Below are positions 49,401 to 60,730 of a stretch of DNA of 64,000 nucleotides, one piece after another. The notes under the pieces are model-generated. The model saw only the letters and a list, made by a program, of their open reading frames with translations. It was not told where the DNA came from and searched no databases. The stretch comes from Marsupella aquatica (taxonomy: Eukaryota > Marchantiophyta): NCBI GenBank assembly GCA_973895155.1, contig OZ316893.1:4898001-4962000 (forward strand), read 5' to 3'. The translations under genes were made by a program, and so were the position numbers. Numbering within the stretch: position 1 is the stretch's first letter; each line of letters starts with the position of its first letter.

Positions 49401-51301
49401 TATAACCATGCGGAGATTAGAAGGAGATCAAGACTAGGTAGGCACAGCAATGCAATGCGTTTTAGTAACGAAAGAAATTGAATCTGAGAGGGCCAATTTC
49501 TTGCGCTACAAAATCTCCTGTAACAAAGTCATACTTGAATCAATCTAGCTACGTCCTTGCTCCTTCCGAACGCCAATGACACCTTCTCCCATTTGCCAGC
49601 TGCGGCATAGGTGTTTGGAAAGACGCACATTTGTAGGCATTACTGGGTTTCGAACTCGATACACATTACCGTAAGTTCTCCGAACCCCAAGCAAGGCTAC
49701 TACATTTGGTTTAATTAATTAGCGCTCGTTTGATTCTTCTATTCGTTCTCACCCACAGTAGGTTGGAGCTGTGTGAAGCAGTCTTAAAAGAGCAAACGTC
49801 CTGGTGGACTTTCCCAGTGGCAACAACCGGGATCGGAGTTTAGAAGCATTTTTTTTTAAGGGGAAATCTGTGAAACCCCACAGAAAGGAGCTTAGAAACA
49901 TTGATTCTAAGAGATCAGGGCACATTTTCGCATTATTCTAGACGAAGATGAGAAGAGTCCATTTGCAGTTATTCAAGCCGTGCACTGGGAAAGGACCCGT
50001 GAAGCCGTGGAGAATTATTTGTGTGGATTTCGCGATTGTCAAATCTTCCAATGCGTTTGAGGGTTTTAGCATATCAGCATTGTGTCATGCTTTCATTGAT
50101 TCATGACTGGACCGTGTTAGTCCCTCTGCTCTTGGCTTGCCCACATTGAGCTACACTTAGCCGAGCGCGTTTCATCTAGTCTCTCGCAAGCATTAGTGTA
50201 CAACCTTTCAGTACAGATTCGTTCGACTGTTTCTTTTCTGTCCCTGAAATATTCAGGCATGTTCTACATCTTTGAAGGACGGTCTTTACAGTGTCTTTCG
50301 TTTTACCTTTTCACCTGAAGTTTTAATTTTGCTTCAGGGAGTCAATTCCACTGCTACTTAATCCTTCCTATAGATCCGATTGAACGGTGACTTCATGCCT
50401 TTGTAGAGCAATGAATCGCTACTCACTTTAGTCGTCTTCTTGCCACTGAACTGCCAAGCTTGCAGCAGGGAATCGGAAAAATCCCTGCAGATGGGATTGC
50501 ATCATACCATATCTCTCTCAAAAGAAGTGTCGTTACCTGTCGTGTATCTCTTGTCAAAGTCTCCAACATGATGTATCAATCTTTGAACTTAAATCATGCC
50601 CTTCTTTGGTGGGAACGGACCTGTGTCCCTGCACACTGCTGCCCAGCAAAAACCAATCGTTATTTGGTCTAGATGTAGACTTTGTGCTCACTAGGAACTG
50701 TCTTGTCAAAGAAGTAATCAAAATTGAAATCCCACTATTTTCCGAGCAAAAGTTTCGAAGTTGTTGAAGTTGCCCTCAAAATCTTTATTTTGGAAATCTC
50801 TCTGGAAAGTTCGAGTGTGTCTTGAAATTTTTCACTGTCAAGCAATTCCAACAATAATCGCATGAAGTCGTGTTCACAATAACTGCTAGAAATTGCCAAG
50901 GAACCCTATACATGCTGGCATGTTGATATTTGTACAGTACGTATTTCAGCCAATTCACTTTCCAACAAAAGCCATCTACGTGGGTGAGGATATTCTCATC
51001 AGAAGCAATATTCACATCAAATGTTCACTATTGGTCTTCCTGGATTTTCCCCTGGTTTTCTCCCTTTATTAGATTTATTAGAGGATTCAATAAAGTCTAC
51101 AAAGCTGTCTTTTGGATGGAATTGAGAATGATTTTTCAAGGCAAAAATAAGGTCTACAAAGGGTTCAGTACTGCAAACGAAATCACTTTCTCGGCCAAAA
51201 GGTGAGTTACCAAAGTGAATAAAAAGAGGGATCTGAAAGCTCATGTTGAGATGTGGCTACACCCACCATATCTGCACCCAACAAGCAACTGAATTGTACA
51301 A
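46405..51301. other. Long stretch without recognised genes
   Basis: Short frames such as 47,356-47,547 and 48,212-48,511 have no recognisable motif or splice context. The segment 46,439-46,490 relates to 6,421-6,470. A SINE scrap lies near 49,860. Confidence 0.4.
49850..49892 (-). mobile_element. SINE 3'-end scrap, inverted
   Basis: Read on the minus strand, CCTTTCTGTGGGGTTTCAC followed by TTTCCCC matches the 3' part of the SINE-like element at 5,238-5,400. Only the tail is present. Confidence 0.4.
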
Positions 51302-51540
51302 CAGTCATCCGTATGCGCATTGAGATTTAATGGGATTGAGGTGTGCTTATTGATAAGTGTTCAAGTACACTTATTGAGAGTTTGCACATATAAAGTTGTC
51401 AGTTAGCAACATTCAAAAAAGGTGCAAAATGTGAATGTTTTTGCTAAATAAGTCCGAAAATAACTTTTATCATTAAGCTCACAATCCGGTTGAATTTCAC
51501 TTACTGATAAGTGCATGGGGTTTTTAAGTAGAGGTGACTG
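51302..51540. mobile_element. Second pogo/Tigger-style MITE candidate
   Basis: The ends read CAGTCATCCGTATG and, from the other strand, CAGTCACCTCTACTT. The interior repeats short TTATTGATAAGTG, TTACTGATAAGTGCA and AAGTGAAATTC-like blocks in both orientations. The style matches the element at 18,723-19,126 (CAG ends, ATAAGTGCA sub-repeats). No transposase is present. Confidence 0.35.
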
Positions 51541-52245
51541 AATTTAGTGCTGGGATCCTCACCTGGGCCGGATCTATCCTTGATCTAGGATCAGTCTGTT
51601 CATTGCACTAAGGTTGGGACAGACCTAGCATTTCTCTAAGGGGAAAATGCATATCATAATTTGTGTTAGAGAAAGCTAGCTTCCTCGTGGTGCCCACCTT
51701 TCAAAAAACCCTGGGTTAAATCAACACCGCGTTAATGCGCTCCAAGTTTAGCGGCACCCCATACGCTGCCCGTCACGAAATCCAATGCCGCCTGCCCGTT
51801 CCCCGACGCGGCCTAGGTTTATGTTCTACCATTTCTCCTTCGACTGCCTAAACTGCGTTTCTGTCCGTCGTCCGTCCGTTTTGAAATCGGGCGGGAGCGC
51901 GAACCGACTCCCCGACCCTGCCAACGCTACCCTCCCCTGCCCCGTCTCGACAGTCGACTGCTATCGAACCCTACGATCCCACTCAAGCACGCTGCGCCTG
52001 CACACGACCATTGTTTAGGTTCTATCACATTTCGCCTTCGACCAATTTCGAAACTCCAGCCCAACAACTCACTCGGACATCCTGCTCAAGTAAGCAACTC
52101 ATTCAGATGATCGCTGCTGCATGTCAGACGAGTACTTTGTCTCTGGTGTTACCAATTAAATGGATTGTTTCAATGTCGCTCCCAACTCTTGCTTCAGATT
52201 CACAGTTTATGTACTACTCAGCGTTGCTTTGGTACTGTCATGCAG
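51541..52245. promoter_or_regulatory. GC-rich region upstream of the 52-55 kb unit
   Basis: From about 51,720 to 52,000 the sequence is notably GC- and CpG-rich compared with its surroundings, and the first TTTATGTTCTA motif appears at about 51,818. It could be the promoter and 5' leader of the plus-strand unit that follows; this is inference. Confidence 0.35.
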
Positions 52246-53682
52246 GGAATGGCACCATCTCGGCAATGTGCCGTAGGGCCTAGGAAGGGGAAGCCTCCTG
52301 TTCCACCAGAGTCAGAATGGGAGAAGTTCCCAATAGCCAAGATGAACGAACATTGGATGCGAGCTAAAAATCCATCCCACAAAAGAACATTAGGGTCAGG
52401 TTTTCTTTGCAAAATCATGACGGATGACTCATGTCAACACTTCGTGAAGAAGCAGGCTTTTCTGGATCACATGCGATCAGTACATCGCATGAATCCAGAA
52501 CCGTGTCCGGTTGGTCGTCCCAAAATGGCAGCATGGCAGAGGTTCGACCATTTTGCGTTCATTCCACACACGAGTACTAGTTCATGTTCTGGTATGGATT
52601 GATTTCATTACTCCTGGTTTATGTTTTGCTATTTAGAGAATTCTTTGGTTTGTGTGTGCCTAAAGGAATCCACTGAGTACGGCAGCCATGATTCACAACA
52701 AAGAGTCGACTTCGGGTTCCTACCCTACACGAGTGTGGAAACTCAAGCGATAGCGAATGTCGTGGTTGCTACGATGGGCGAATAACCTCAAGTTAGCTCA
52801 TGAAGGGGATGAGGATGAGACAACATGGGTTTTGAGTAAGGCCACAGAGTGGTACAATGCGTGGAGAAAATCTAAGCGCTTCACCAGCTTGCTCAACGCT
52901 GTGAAATCAAACGTTGAAGATTTCTGGAAAAAGCATAGACACCAAATTGATCCAGAGGAGATGCGAACTAGGGTATGTGCAATGTAGTTGATGTTTTGTC
53001 GGTATGAGGTAAGTTCATTGTAGTTTATGTTCTGTCGGTGCCAGGTATGTGCAATGTAGTTGATGTTCTGTCGGTATGAGGTAAATTCATTGAGTTTATG
53101 TTCAGTCGGTACCGGGAATGTGAAATGTAGTTATGTTTTGTCGAGAAGGGTATGTGAATTTTACTTTATGTTGTATTGCTATATTAATGCGGTAGTGATG
53201 TTTGACATATGAAATGCATCATTGTCATAGGCAATGCTTCCAGAAGATGTGGCCGAATGGAGCAGTGACGATGGGATGCCCCAACTGGATCTTTCCCGCT
53301 CTGATTTGGACGCTAACAACATTGTATATAAGAAGCGTGTCCTTGTTGAGAAGGACCCACCTCCGAACACTAGAGCAAAGGGTAAGGGTAAGGGTAAGGC
53401 CCCATGTAAGAAGCCTGCTAAGAATTCTGAAACACAAGGATAGAGACAGGGCTTGAGGTCTAGGGCCAAGGCCACACCGGGAAGGAACACCTCCATCGAC
53501 AGCCAGGTTAGGCACATTCATATGCTATCTATTCAATGTTCCAAGCAAATTCATGTTCTTTCCTTTGTATTATGGAATGCGACTCTTTGTACTTGTGTGC
53601 AGGAAAAAACTGTAGGTCCTAACAGATCGTCTACACGGAAGAGAAGGCCAAGAACAGCCAAGAACCAACTCAAAAGAAGCTA
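52246..53682 (+). pseudogene. Decayed multi-exon gene, nuclear-type protein with possible C2H2 finger
   Basis: Family not recognised. Exons inferred from splice sites: 52,246-52,579, with the first ATG at 52,249 after a TCATGCAG acceptor; about 52,670-52,972; about 53,229-53,506; and about 53,604-53,682. Exon 1 includes SEWEKFPIAKMNEHWMRAK and a Cys/His cluster (CKIMTDDSCQHF ... FLDHMRSVH) that could bind zinc. Later exons include TTWVLSKATEWYNAW, EDVAEWSSDDGMPQLDL, a KGKGKGK run and a very basic end (TRKRRPRTAK), consistent with nuclear location. One frameshift (near 52,780) and one in-frame TAG at 53,441-53,443 interrupt it, so it probably does not make a full protein. It runs towards a Mutator-like transposase and may be the accessory gene of the same element. 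Confidence 0.5.
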
Positions 53683-53949
53683 AAAAACATCAACAACACT
53701 CTCCATGTACATCACATTGTCTTTGCCTTTATTCCAAGACCTCCTATCCTATCGCAATTTTGTATGATGTGTTTCCCTATGCCATTCATACTAGGCATGT
53801 CTCTTGGTTTATGTTCTGCTTCTGGTATATGTTTCGCTTCTGGTTCATGTTCTGCGCCTGGTTTATGTTCCGCTCTGGTTCATGTTCTGCTTCTGGTTTA
53901 TGTTCCGCTCTGGTTCATGTTCTACTTGTGGCTTTTGGTTTATGTTCTA

Positions 53950-55382
53950 CTGAAGATGTTTGTCACGGGTTCCAGACAGATGACAACACAGATGATGAAG
54001 CTGAAAAAGAAAGGGGTGGAGACAGGAAAGACATTGATGGGGCCACAAAAGATGGGGCAGAGGACGCCACTAGTGAGCATGCTTCACAAGAACAGGGCGG
54101 AGAGGATGATGATGATGGGGCCACAGAAGATGGGGCAGAGGATGCCACTGCTGAGCATGCTTCACAAGAACAGGCTGGAGAGGATGATGATGATGGGGCC
54201 ACAGAAGACAAGGAAAATTCTGATGGGGAGACAGAAGATGGGGAGACAGAAGATGGGGCCCAAGATGACAAGGCAGAGTATGATCCTGCCACACAAGATG
54301 GGGAGACAGAAGATGGGGCCCAACATGATGGGGAGATAGAAGATGGGGCTGAAGATGATGGGGCCACAGAAGACAGGCCCGAGGATGATGGTGTCCCAGG
54401 AGATGGGCCCTAGAAGATGGGGCCCAACAAGAAGCTTCACAACAAGATAGCCAAGAAGCGACGGAAGAGAGTAAATTTGCAGAGGAATAGGAAGGAGATG
54501 GAGGAGAACCTACAGATGAAACTCATCTGAAGGCATATGAGAAACTTGTCGGAAATTAAGGTGAGGCTACAGTCTGTGTTCTTTCCTGTTCTATGCCATT
54601 TGTTGTTGTTATATTCCCTAATTCATTGAATGTCATGCCTGATGTTCTTGCAGGGAAGGGAAAGCAACAGCACATTAGCAGGAAAAAGGTGCCTGGTCAC
54701 AAAAAACAGGCAAAGAAGACAAAGAAGGTGTCTTTCCTCAATGAAGGACACACCAGTGCACCCCTACCTGGTCTAGAATCATGGACTAAGATGAGATGGA
54801 CCCAAGAATTGGGCAACATCATAACACATCACGTTGAAAACCTGACCAAAATTCGGGCCAAAATTATTCCTCCCTATTCAGACTTAGTTGTGGATGGGGT
54901 TAGTATTCCATTCATCGACACCTATAATGTTGGAGGCAAATACAATAGGAACACCTGGTTGCCTTTACATGCTGCGAGGCGCAAGACCTTCAGCAGCATT
55001 CAAATTTGGCACTGGGTTTATCACATAAGGTAATCACCCTTTGCTCGTAACAATCTGCTCAACACTTGATTCATGTTTTGCATATGTCCTAGCCGTATGT
55101 GTAATGGTTTATGTTTTGTGGTGCAGGAAAATTGTTGTGCCTTTTCGACCTATTCATGCAGATCATCCATGGCCGGGGTACCTTTTTGTGTGGGTGGGCC
55201 CGGATGGCATCCCAACTCTACCAAGGCATGTCGACTGCCTACTTGCAAATCGCCGTACCCTCATCAATCTTCAAATTCAGAAAGCCTCGGGACATACTTG
55301 TCCAAGCATTGGGCCTCTAGATAACGTTTGCAAGTTCCCTCTCCTGAAATGTGATCCAGTGTCCAAGGTAGTCTTCGTGTAA
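53950..55382 (+). pseudogene. Decayed gene with acidic repeat exon and basic second half
   Basis: Family not recognised. The first exon (from about 53,960-53,975 to about 54,556) encodes a highly acidic protein with repeats DDDDGATEDGAEDAT, AEHASQEQ and DGETEDGAQ. A one-base loss around 54,404-54,411 and a TAG near 54,489 break it, after which DETHLKAYEKLV can still be read. Two further exons follow proper splice sites: about 54,654-55,029 (KKVPGHKKQAKKTKKVSF, MRWTQELGNIITHH, NRNTWLPLHAARRK) and 55,128-55,382 (FRPIHADHPWPGYLFVWVG, GIPTLPRHVDCLLANRR), ending in a stop. The second half is neat and uninterrupted. It may be a continuation of the unit starting at 52,246 or a separate gene. A histone-chaperone-like acidic role would be speculation. 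Confidence 0.45.
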
Positions 55383-55659
55383 GCGTTTCCTATGTAAAGT
55401 GAACTGCCTGTTGGCAACTCTCAATACAATGAATTTTCCATATAATGGTGTAATGGTTGATTGTCCCCTCCCACAGTTTGACACAATGGTGTTTCACCCT
55501 TTTTATGCTATGGGTTATGAATGGTAGCCTAAATTGTGTGTTTGCCGACGCACTTGTCATGCCAAGACCAATAATAAAGTCAACCTATCTTGAACAATAG
55601 CTGTATCCTGAGTTATGTTTTGACACGCACTGATATGCGACCGACATCTCCATCCGCGT

Positions 55660-56300
55660 GCAAGTAATGGTTTATGTTCTGTCATCAACATGTACATCGT
55701 AGTTGATGTTCTATCATCAACATACTTGGGTTTCTGTTCTGTCATCAACATGTACATCATAGTTGATGTTATGTCATCAAAATGAACATCATAGTTTATG
55801 TTCTGTCATCAACATGTGCATAGTAGTTTATGTTCTGTCATGAACATACTTGGGTTTCTGTTCTGTCATCAACATGTACATCGTAGTTGATGTTCTATCA
55901 TCAACATACTTGGGTTTTTGTTCTGTCATGAACATACTTGGGTTTCTGTTCTGTCATCAACATGTACATCGTAGTTGATGTTCTATCATCAACATACTTG
56001 GGTTTTTGTTCTGTCATCAACATGTACATCGTAGTTGATGTTCTGTCATCAAAATGAACATCATAGTTTATGTTCTGTCATCAACATGTGCATAGTAGTT
56101 TATGTTCTGTCATGAACATACTTGGGTTTCTGTTCTGTCATCAACATGTACATCATAGTTGATGTTCTGTCATCAAAATGAACATCGTAGTTTATGTTCT
56201 GTCATCAACATGTGCATAGTAGTTTGTGTTCTGTCATGAACACACTTGGGTTTATGTTCTGGCATGGATTATGGACATAGTAGTTTATGTTCTGTCATGA
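55660..56300 (+). repeat. Minisatellite with TTYATGTTCTG and ACATGTACAT parts
   Basis: About 20 units of 25-35 bp in higher-order arrangement are built from (G/A)TT(T/G)ATGTTCTGTCATC, AACATGTACATCGTAG, AACATACTTGGGTTTCTG and AAAATGAACATCATAG. Blocks of three to four units are themselves repeated almost unchanged (for example starting near 55,735, 55,870 and 55,945), indicating recent expansion. It lies beyond the 3' end of the plus-strand unit and before the convergent transposase gene. Confidence 0.92.
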
Positions 56301-56433
56301 GTTTTGTGTACTTTTGACCAAGTTATGGTTCATGTTTTGCATTCACTCGCATATTATGTGTATCACAAGACTCATTGTCAATGTTTTGCCGCACACATAT
56401 ACAAGGGTTACAACAAAGGGGTATTTTCTGTTA

Positions 56434-58186
56434 TTATTCATCATTTTCCAAGAGAGGTACAACATTCAGATCGATATTGACATTCATGTCAATATCTCTA
56501 CCACCCCCTCCAAGATGAATAACACGGTTTGGAACTACTGGCAAGGACGAATTAGCAGTCCTTCGCCGCCGCTTGCCTTCCTGATATTGTAGTCCTATCC
56601 TACATAGATGTTGTCTGTTAGATTCCCTAGTTACTTTACGCTTTGAAGGCAGTGCACATGGCAGCGGGCGTTCATCACATTGTATAGATGGTGCGTGAGT
56701 TCCCTGCCCTCTCTTGCCCCCATGGTAAATATCTATAACCCCCAAGTGACGCTTAGATTTCAGCCCTATAGGCCTTACAAATACATCTGCAGGACCTATA
56801 TTGGCCTTCCCTGAAAGCACTTTCATTTGTTGTTGAGCTTTGAGTTTGGTGAGTGTGACTTGTGATGCCAAGAATGCTTGTTCTGTGAGGTAGTCATCTC
56901 CTTCAACAATAGCCAATTGCTGATCAAAAAGGTGGATTAAGTTCGCCCTCATATTTGGCTCTCTATTCTGAACAGCTATAGTAGAGTGTTGTAAAATCTG
57001 AATCATTGACAATTACAGTAAGATGCTGCTAACAAACATTGGCAGAACATATTAAACAAAGGTGCAGAACATAAACTTAAACTTACGCCGTCAACGTGAA
57101 CATGTGTAGAACATAAACCTCAACAAACGCCGTCAACATGAACATGTGTAGAACATATAAACCGCAACAAACGCCGTCAACATGAACATGTGTAGAACAT
57201 AAACTTAAATAAACTCTGTAAACTTAAAGCCAGAGAGATTTGCAAAACATGAACCTGTTCAGGTTGTTGGTTGATGTCTGTGTCCTCATGGACTCCGGTT
57301 GGTTGTCCTCCTTCCGACTCTGTTTCTTCGTGTTGAAGCAGTTCCAAATGGTCAATGCCACCCATCTGAGTACCAAACCTGGACCCTAATTGTTGTACTA
57401 GAACACCTCCATCGAAGCCTCTAAATAAGAGAGCCTTAATCTGATGTTTACACATATTTCCCTCATCTGCCCATTTACAATCACAGGAAGGAAAGTTCGA
57501 GAATATATTTCGAACAATGTGCTCCTTCCCATCAGGCTTGGCACTTCTTACTATTGCCTGGTTGGGCAGGCTCGGATCAGGAAAATAGACTTTGTGGAAT
57601 TTCATGGCATGCATGGCCTTGTGGAGGCTATTGAGGACAACCTCTTCCTTTTTGCAATTGATGACTCTCCCCCTTGCTTTGCACCGAAGCTGGTACCAAA
57701 AGAAAGGAAGCATAACCTGGAACAAAGAAGTGACAACCCTGTCTAGATGCAGAGCTCCAATGGACCCAATATTCCTCTTGATCATCTTCTTCAATGTTAA
57801 ATGCCAAGCTTCAATTGCACCATTTGTATTCTGGTTGGCTCGAGGCATGTCTCGAACAGCCCTCATCCACTTTGCTATGATTCCACAAATGCATAAAAAC
57901 AATAATTAGGTGTCATCATGAGAAAACTGCCAAGAAATATGCTTGACTCATCGCAAGGAAAAATGAGTAGGAGGTCGGGCAGAACATGAACCTGTTCTGT
58001 GCATCCAAGTGTCTTCAAAATAAGCTAGGAATCGTTGTTCCATGTGGTACTTTGCTTGGAAGGATCGCCACTTAACTTGCATGTCTTCCTCAGTATTGGC
58101 ATACATGAGATCCCCCAATACATCGATTCATATCCAGAAGCTTGGTTCTATTTGGTACAGTCTTGATCAAATTCTCCTTCCAAGCT
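56434..58186 (-). pseudogene. Mutator-like (MULE/FAR1-type) transposase, 3' half
   Basis: The C-terminal half of a MULE transposase, which moves Mutator-family DNA transposons. Exons on the minus strand are 58,186-57,992, 57,874-57,255 and 56,997-56,434. Seen in order: AWKENLIKTV, LGDLMYANTEEDMQVKW, FQAKYHMEQRFLAYFEDTW, KWMRAVRDMPRANQNTNG, AIEAWHLTLKKM, DRVVTSLFQVMLPFFWY, and the SWIM zinc finger CDCKWADEGNMCKH (CxC...CxH), then an Asp/Glu- and Gln-rich part and a basic KRKVTRES/GKRRRRTA end. A one-base shift lies between the first two quoted motifs, near 58,120, and the DDE catalytic half is not found upstream. It is therefore a dead or 5'-truncated copy. Transcription converges on the plus-strand units, as with mudrA and mudrB of MuDR. 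Confidence 0.82.
57040..57250 (-). repeat. Fourfold intronic repeat in the transposase gene
   Basis: The last intron holds four units of about 40 bp. On the minus strand they read TTTATGTTCTACACATGTTC followed by ATGTTGACGG and CGTTTG. They carry the same TTYATGTTYTG motif as the plus-strand introns but in minus orientation. Confidence 0.88.
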
Positions 58187-58924
58187 CTGTATACACAAAC
58201 ACGTAAGTGGGTTGGGCAGAACATGAACTTCATAGGTCGAGTTACAAATGTGGTAACATTACTTGCAACACAAAATGTTTGACATGTGGAAGAACATACC
58301 GTCGAACATGCCAACTGCAAAAATAAATGGGGATATCGGGAAAGACAACTTTCAATGCGCTGACTTCAGCCTGAGCACAGTCAATAATGAAGCAGCCTCG
58401 GGGGTCTCACTCCGCGAAAACAGCACATCATGTGCGAGAAAGTATAGGGTCCATTTATTAGATTATAGGAAAGACTTAAGAAGATTTGTGTAAGAACAAT
58501 AGGGTCCAATTTATTCATAAACACACTTTAAAGAATGATAGGATTTTTTGGGGGGGTCCACTTCCATGGAATGGGTTGAGGAAAGATAGGGTAATATGCT
58601 ACAAGTAAAAAGAGTATACACGTGTCACTATGGGATTGGGCCACGTGGCACTCATTTCAAATTAGGGGCTACTCAATCGGGTAGTCCACATATTTGAGGT
58701 GGCAAGAATTTTGGATGGGGTATATACGTGAGTGGGGCCGGGTTCTCGGCCGGGTTTCAAGGATAACGCCACATGTCTAGGGTTTTGGGGCCCGGGACCA
58801 TTTTGAATATGTCCCATGTTAGGGCGGTTGTTTCCCACCACTCTTTGTTGGCCAAGCCCAGTTCATTCCTTGCCTTGACGTTGTCCAATATAGCATACTC
58901 ATCCTGGAACATGAAAAGTTATTT
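58187..58924. other. No clear gene; expected position of the missing transposase 5' half
   Basis: An intron-like start (GTATGTTC read from 58,300 downwards) and one TTCATGTTCTG motif near 58,215 still belong to the transposase unit. Beyond about 58,440 no DDE or FAR1 motif was found, so the element seems truncated. Terminal inverted repeats were looked for by eye against 51.6-51.8 kb and not found. Confidence 0.4.
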
Positions 58925-58931
58925 TGTCCTA

Positions 58932-59090
58932 TGCAGGAGATAAAAAAGTTCCCTATGCAATGGGGCAAGGGGATACCCCTATGCAGGAGATAAAAAAGTT
59001 CCCTATGCAATGGGGCAAGGGGAGGGGTATCCAATGCAATGGGGCAAGGGGATGGGTATCCAATGCGAGGGGTATCCAATGCAGTGGGGG
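58932..59090. repeat. Tandem repeat, TATGCAGGAGATAAAAAAG unit
   Basis: A unit of about 48 bp (TATGCAGGAGATAAAAAAG then TTCCCTATGCAATGGGGCAA) occurs twice, followed by shorter repeats of GGGTATCCAATGC(A/G) and TGGGGCAAGGGG. Confidence 0.88.
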
Positions 59091-60730
59091 CAAGGGGAAG
59101 GGCTCGCGAAGGGCAAGGGGTCGACGAGAAGGGGCTGGCGCAGGTCAAAGGGCTGGCGAAGGGCGAAGGGCTGGGGAAGGGCTCGCAAATGGCTGGAAGG
59201 GCTCGCGAAGGGTTGGGGTTTAGACGATCAAATCCTAGGGGGCAAAGGGCGGCTGCGGCTCTCGATCTGATGTGAGTCGCTGTCTTGATCGATAGAGGCT
59301 CACAATAGAGGCTCGCGAGCTTGGTGGACTGCACTTCATGCTGCTCGTTTGATTTGATGCTACTCGTCTGATTTGATTTTGTCTTCACTCTCGATGCTGC
59401 TTGTCTGATTTGATTTTGTCTTCACTTTCGATGCTGCTCGTCTGATTTGATCTCGCTGTCTGATCTTGCGAGCTGGGCTTGGGAGCTGGAGGCTGGGAGC
59501 GATCGATAGAGGCTCGCGAGCTTGGTGGCTGCTGGCTTGGTGGCTGGAGCTTGGTGGCTGGAGCTTGGTGGAAGCTCGCTGTCTGATCTCGCGAGCTGGA
59601 GGCTGGGAGCGATCGATAGAGGCTCCCGAGCTTGGTGGCTGCTGGCTTGGTGGACCATATAGCAATGTCGGTAATTTTTTTTAAACTCCAAAGGGAGTGT
59701 TGCCTGCGCTGCTAACGGGAGTGTGGTCCAAAGCAAGTGTTGCACAGCACCATGAGCTATTGCAAGGGAGTCAAGGGAGCCAAGGATGGTGAGTGCTGAG
59801 TGTTCCACTCCTGCACTGCTGCCGGGAGCTATTGCTTTGTGAGGATTGCGAGGGAGGTGAAAGCTGTGCTGTGAGGGAGGCGAGTGAGGCGCTACGAGGG
59901 AGGCGCTACGAGGGAGGCAAAAGCTACGCTGTAAGGGAGGCGCTACGAGGGAGGCGACAGAGGTGAGTGCTGCACTATGATCAAGGGAACTCAAGTGCTG
60001 CGCTGTGAAGGAGGTGAGTGCTGCGCTGTGAGGGAGGCAAGCTAGGGTCAGAGTGCTCCGCTGTGAGGGTTGCAAGTGCTGCGCTGCTTGCTCAAACGGA
60101 GTGCTGCTCTATCAACTCTGGTATGGGAGTGCTCTTCATTTCTTGCTTTGACAATCAGGCTTTCTATGGATTGAAGTCATGTTCCAAATTGTAGGCTTAG
60201 TCAAGAGGAAGTAAGTTGCTTGCTTTGTTTTTGCTTCTCACTTTTTGCTGATTGAGATGAAGTGCTTTCAATCAGTTGCAGTTGGGCTGCGAGGTGGGCT
60301 ACAAGGTGGGCTGCGATCGGGTTGGGAGGTGGGCTGCGATCGGGTTGGGAGTTGGGCTGCAATCTAGTTACTAGGCTGCGACCTGAGCTGGGCTGCATTG
60401 TGTTGCAATCTGTGAGTTGCATTGCCTGCAATCCGGTCCGGAGCTGAGCTACATTGCTGCTGCAATCAAGTGCTCTTGGACTGCTGTTGCGGTTGAGGCT
60501 GTTGGAGGATTGTTGCTGCGATTGAGGCTGGTGCTGAACTGCTATGATTCAGAGCTATTGGTGAGAGACTGAGCTTCCCTTGTTGAGCTACGTTGCTATG
60601 TTGAGCTACATTACTTGACCTGGTACTTTGCGCTGCGAGGTGGGTTGCGATCAAGTTCAGAGTTGTGCTGCAATCTGGTTGAGCTGGGCGGGTTTCTATG
60701 GCAACTGTGTCCCAAAATTGCATGCTTACT
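59091..60730. repeat. G-rich low-complexity and minisatellite region
   Basis: Successive degenerate arrays follow one another: GGCTCGCGAAGGGCT (about 59,095-59,215), GATCGATAGAGGCTCGCGAG with GCTTGGTGGCTG (59,290-59,660), GAGGGAGGCGCTACGAG with AGTGCTGCGCTGTGAGG (59,840-60,080), and GTGGGCTGCGATCGGGTTGG (60,280-60,370). Long frames across it are low-complexity and not credible genes. Confidence 0.75.

Noticed and set aside
53384-53402. Telomere-like GGGTAA repeats
   Set aside because: Only about three units, in frame inside a Lys-Gly-rich exon (KGKGKGK); too short and coding, so not an interstitial telomere.
53764-53960. Phe/Val/Cys-rich reading of repeated TTTATGTTCTG sequence as a membrane protein start
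   Set aside because: It is the intronic repeat motif read through; the coding part begins after the following acceptor.
53963-54440. Long minus-strand frames over the acidic repeat
   Set aside because: They are the mirror of a GA-rich repeat exon; Ser/Pro-rich translations are low-complexity shadows.
55660-56300. CRISPR-like direct repeats
   Set aside because: Units abut without unique spacers, in a eukaryotic plant context; it is a minisatellite.
59003-60075. Long frames in the G-rich repeat region
   Set aside because: Repetitive low-complexity translations in several frames on both strands; no evidence of selection.
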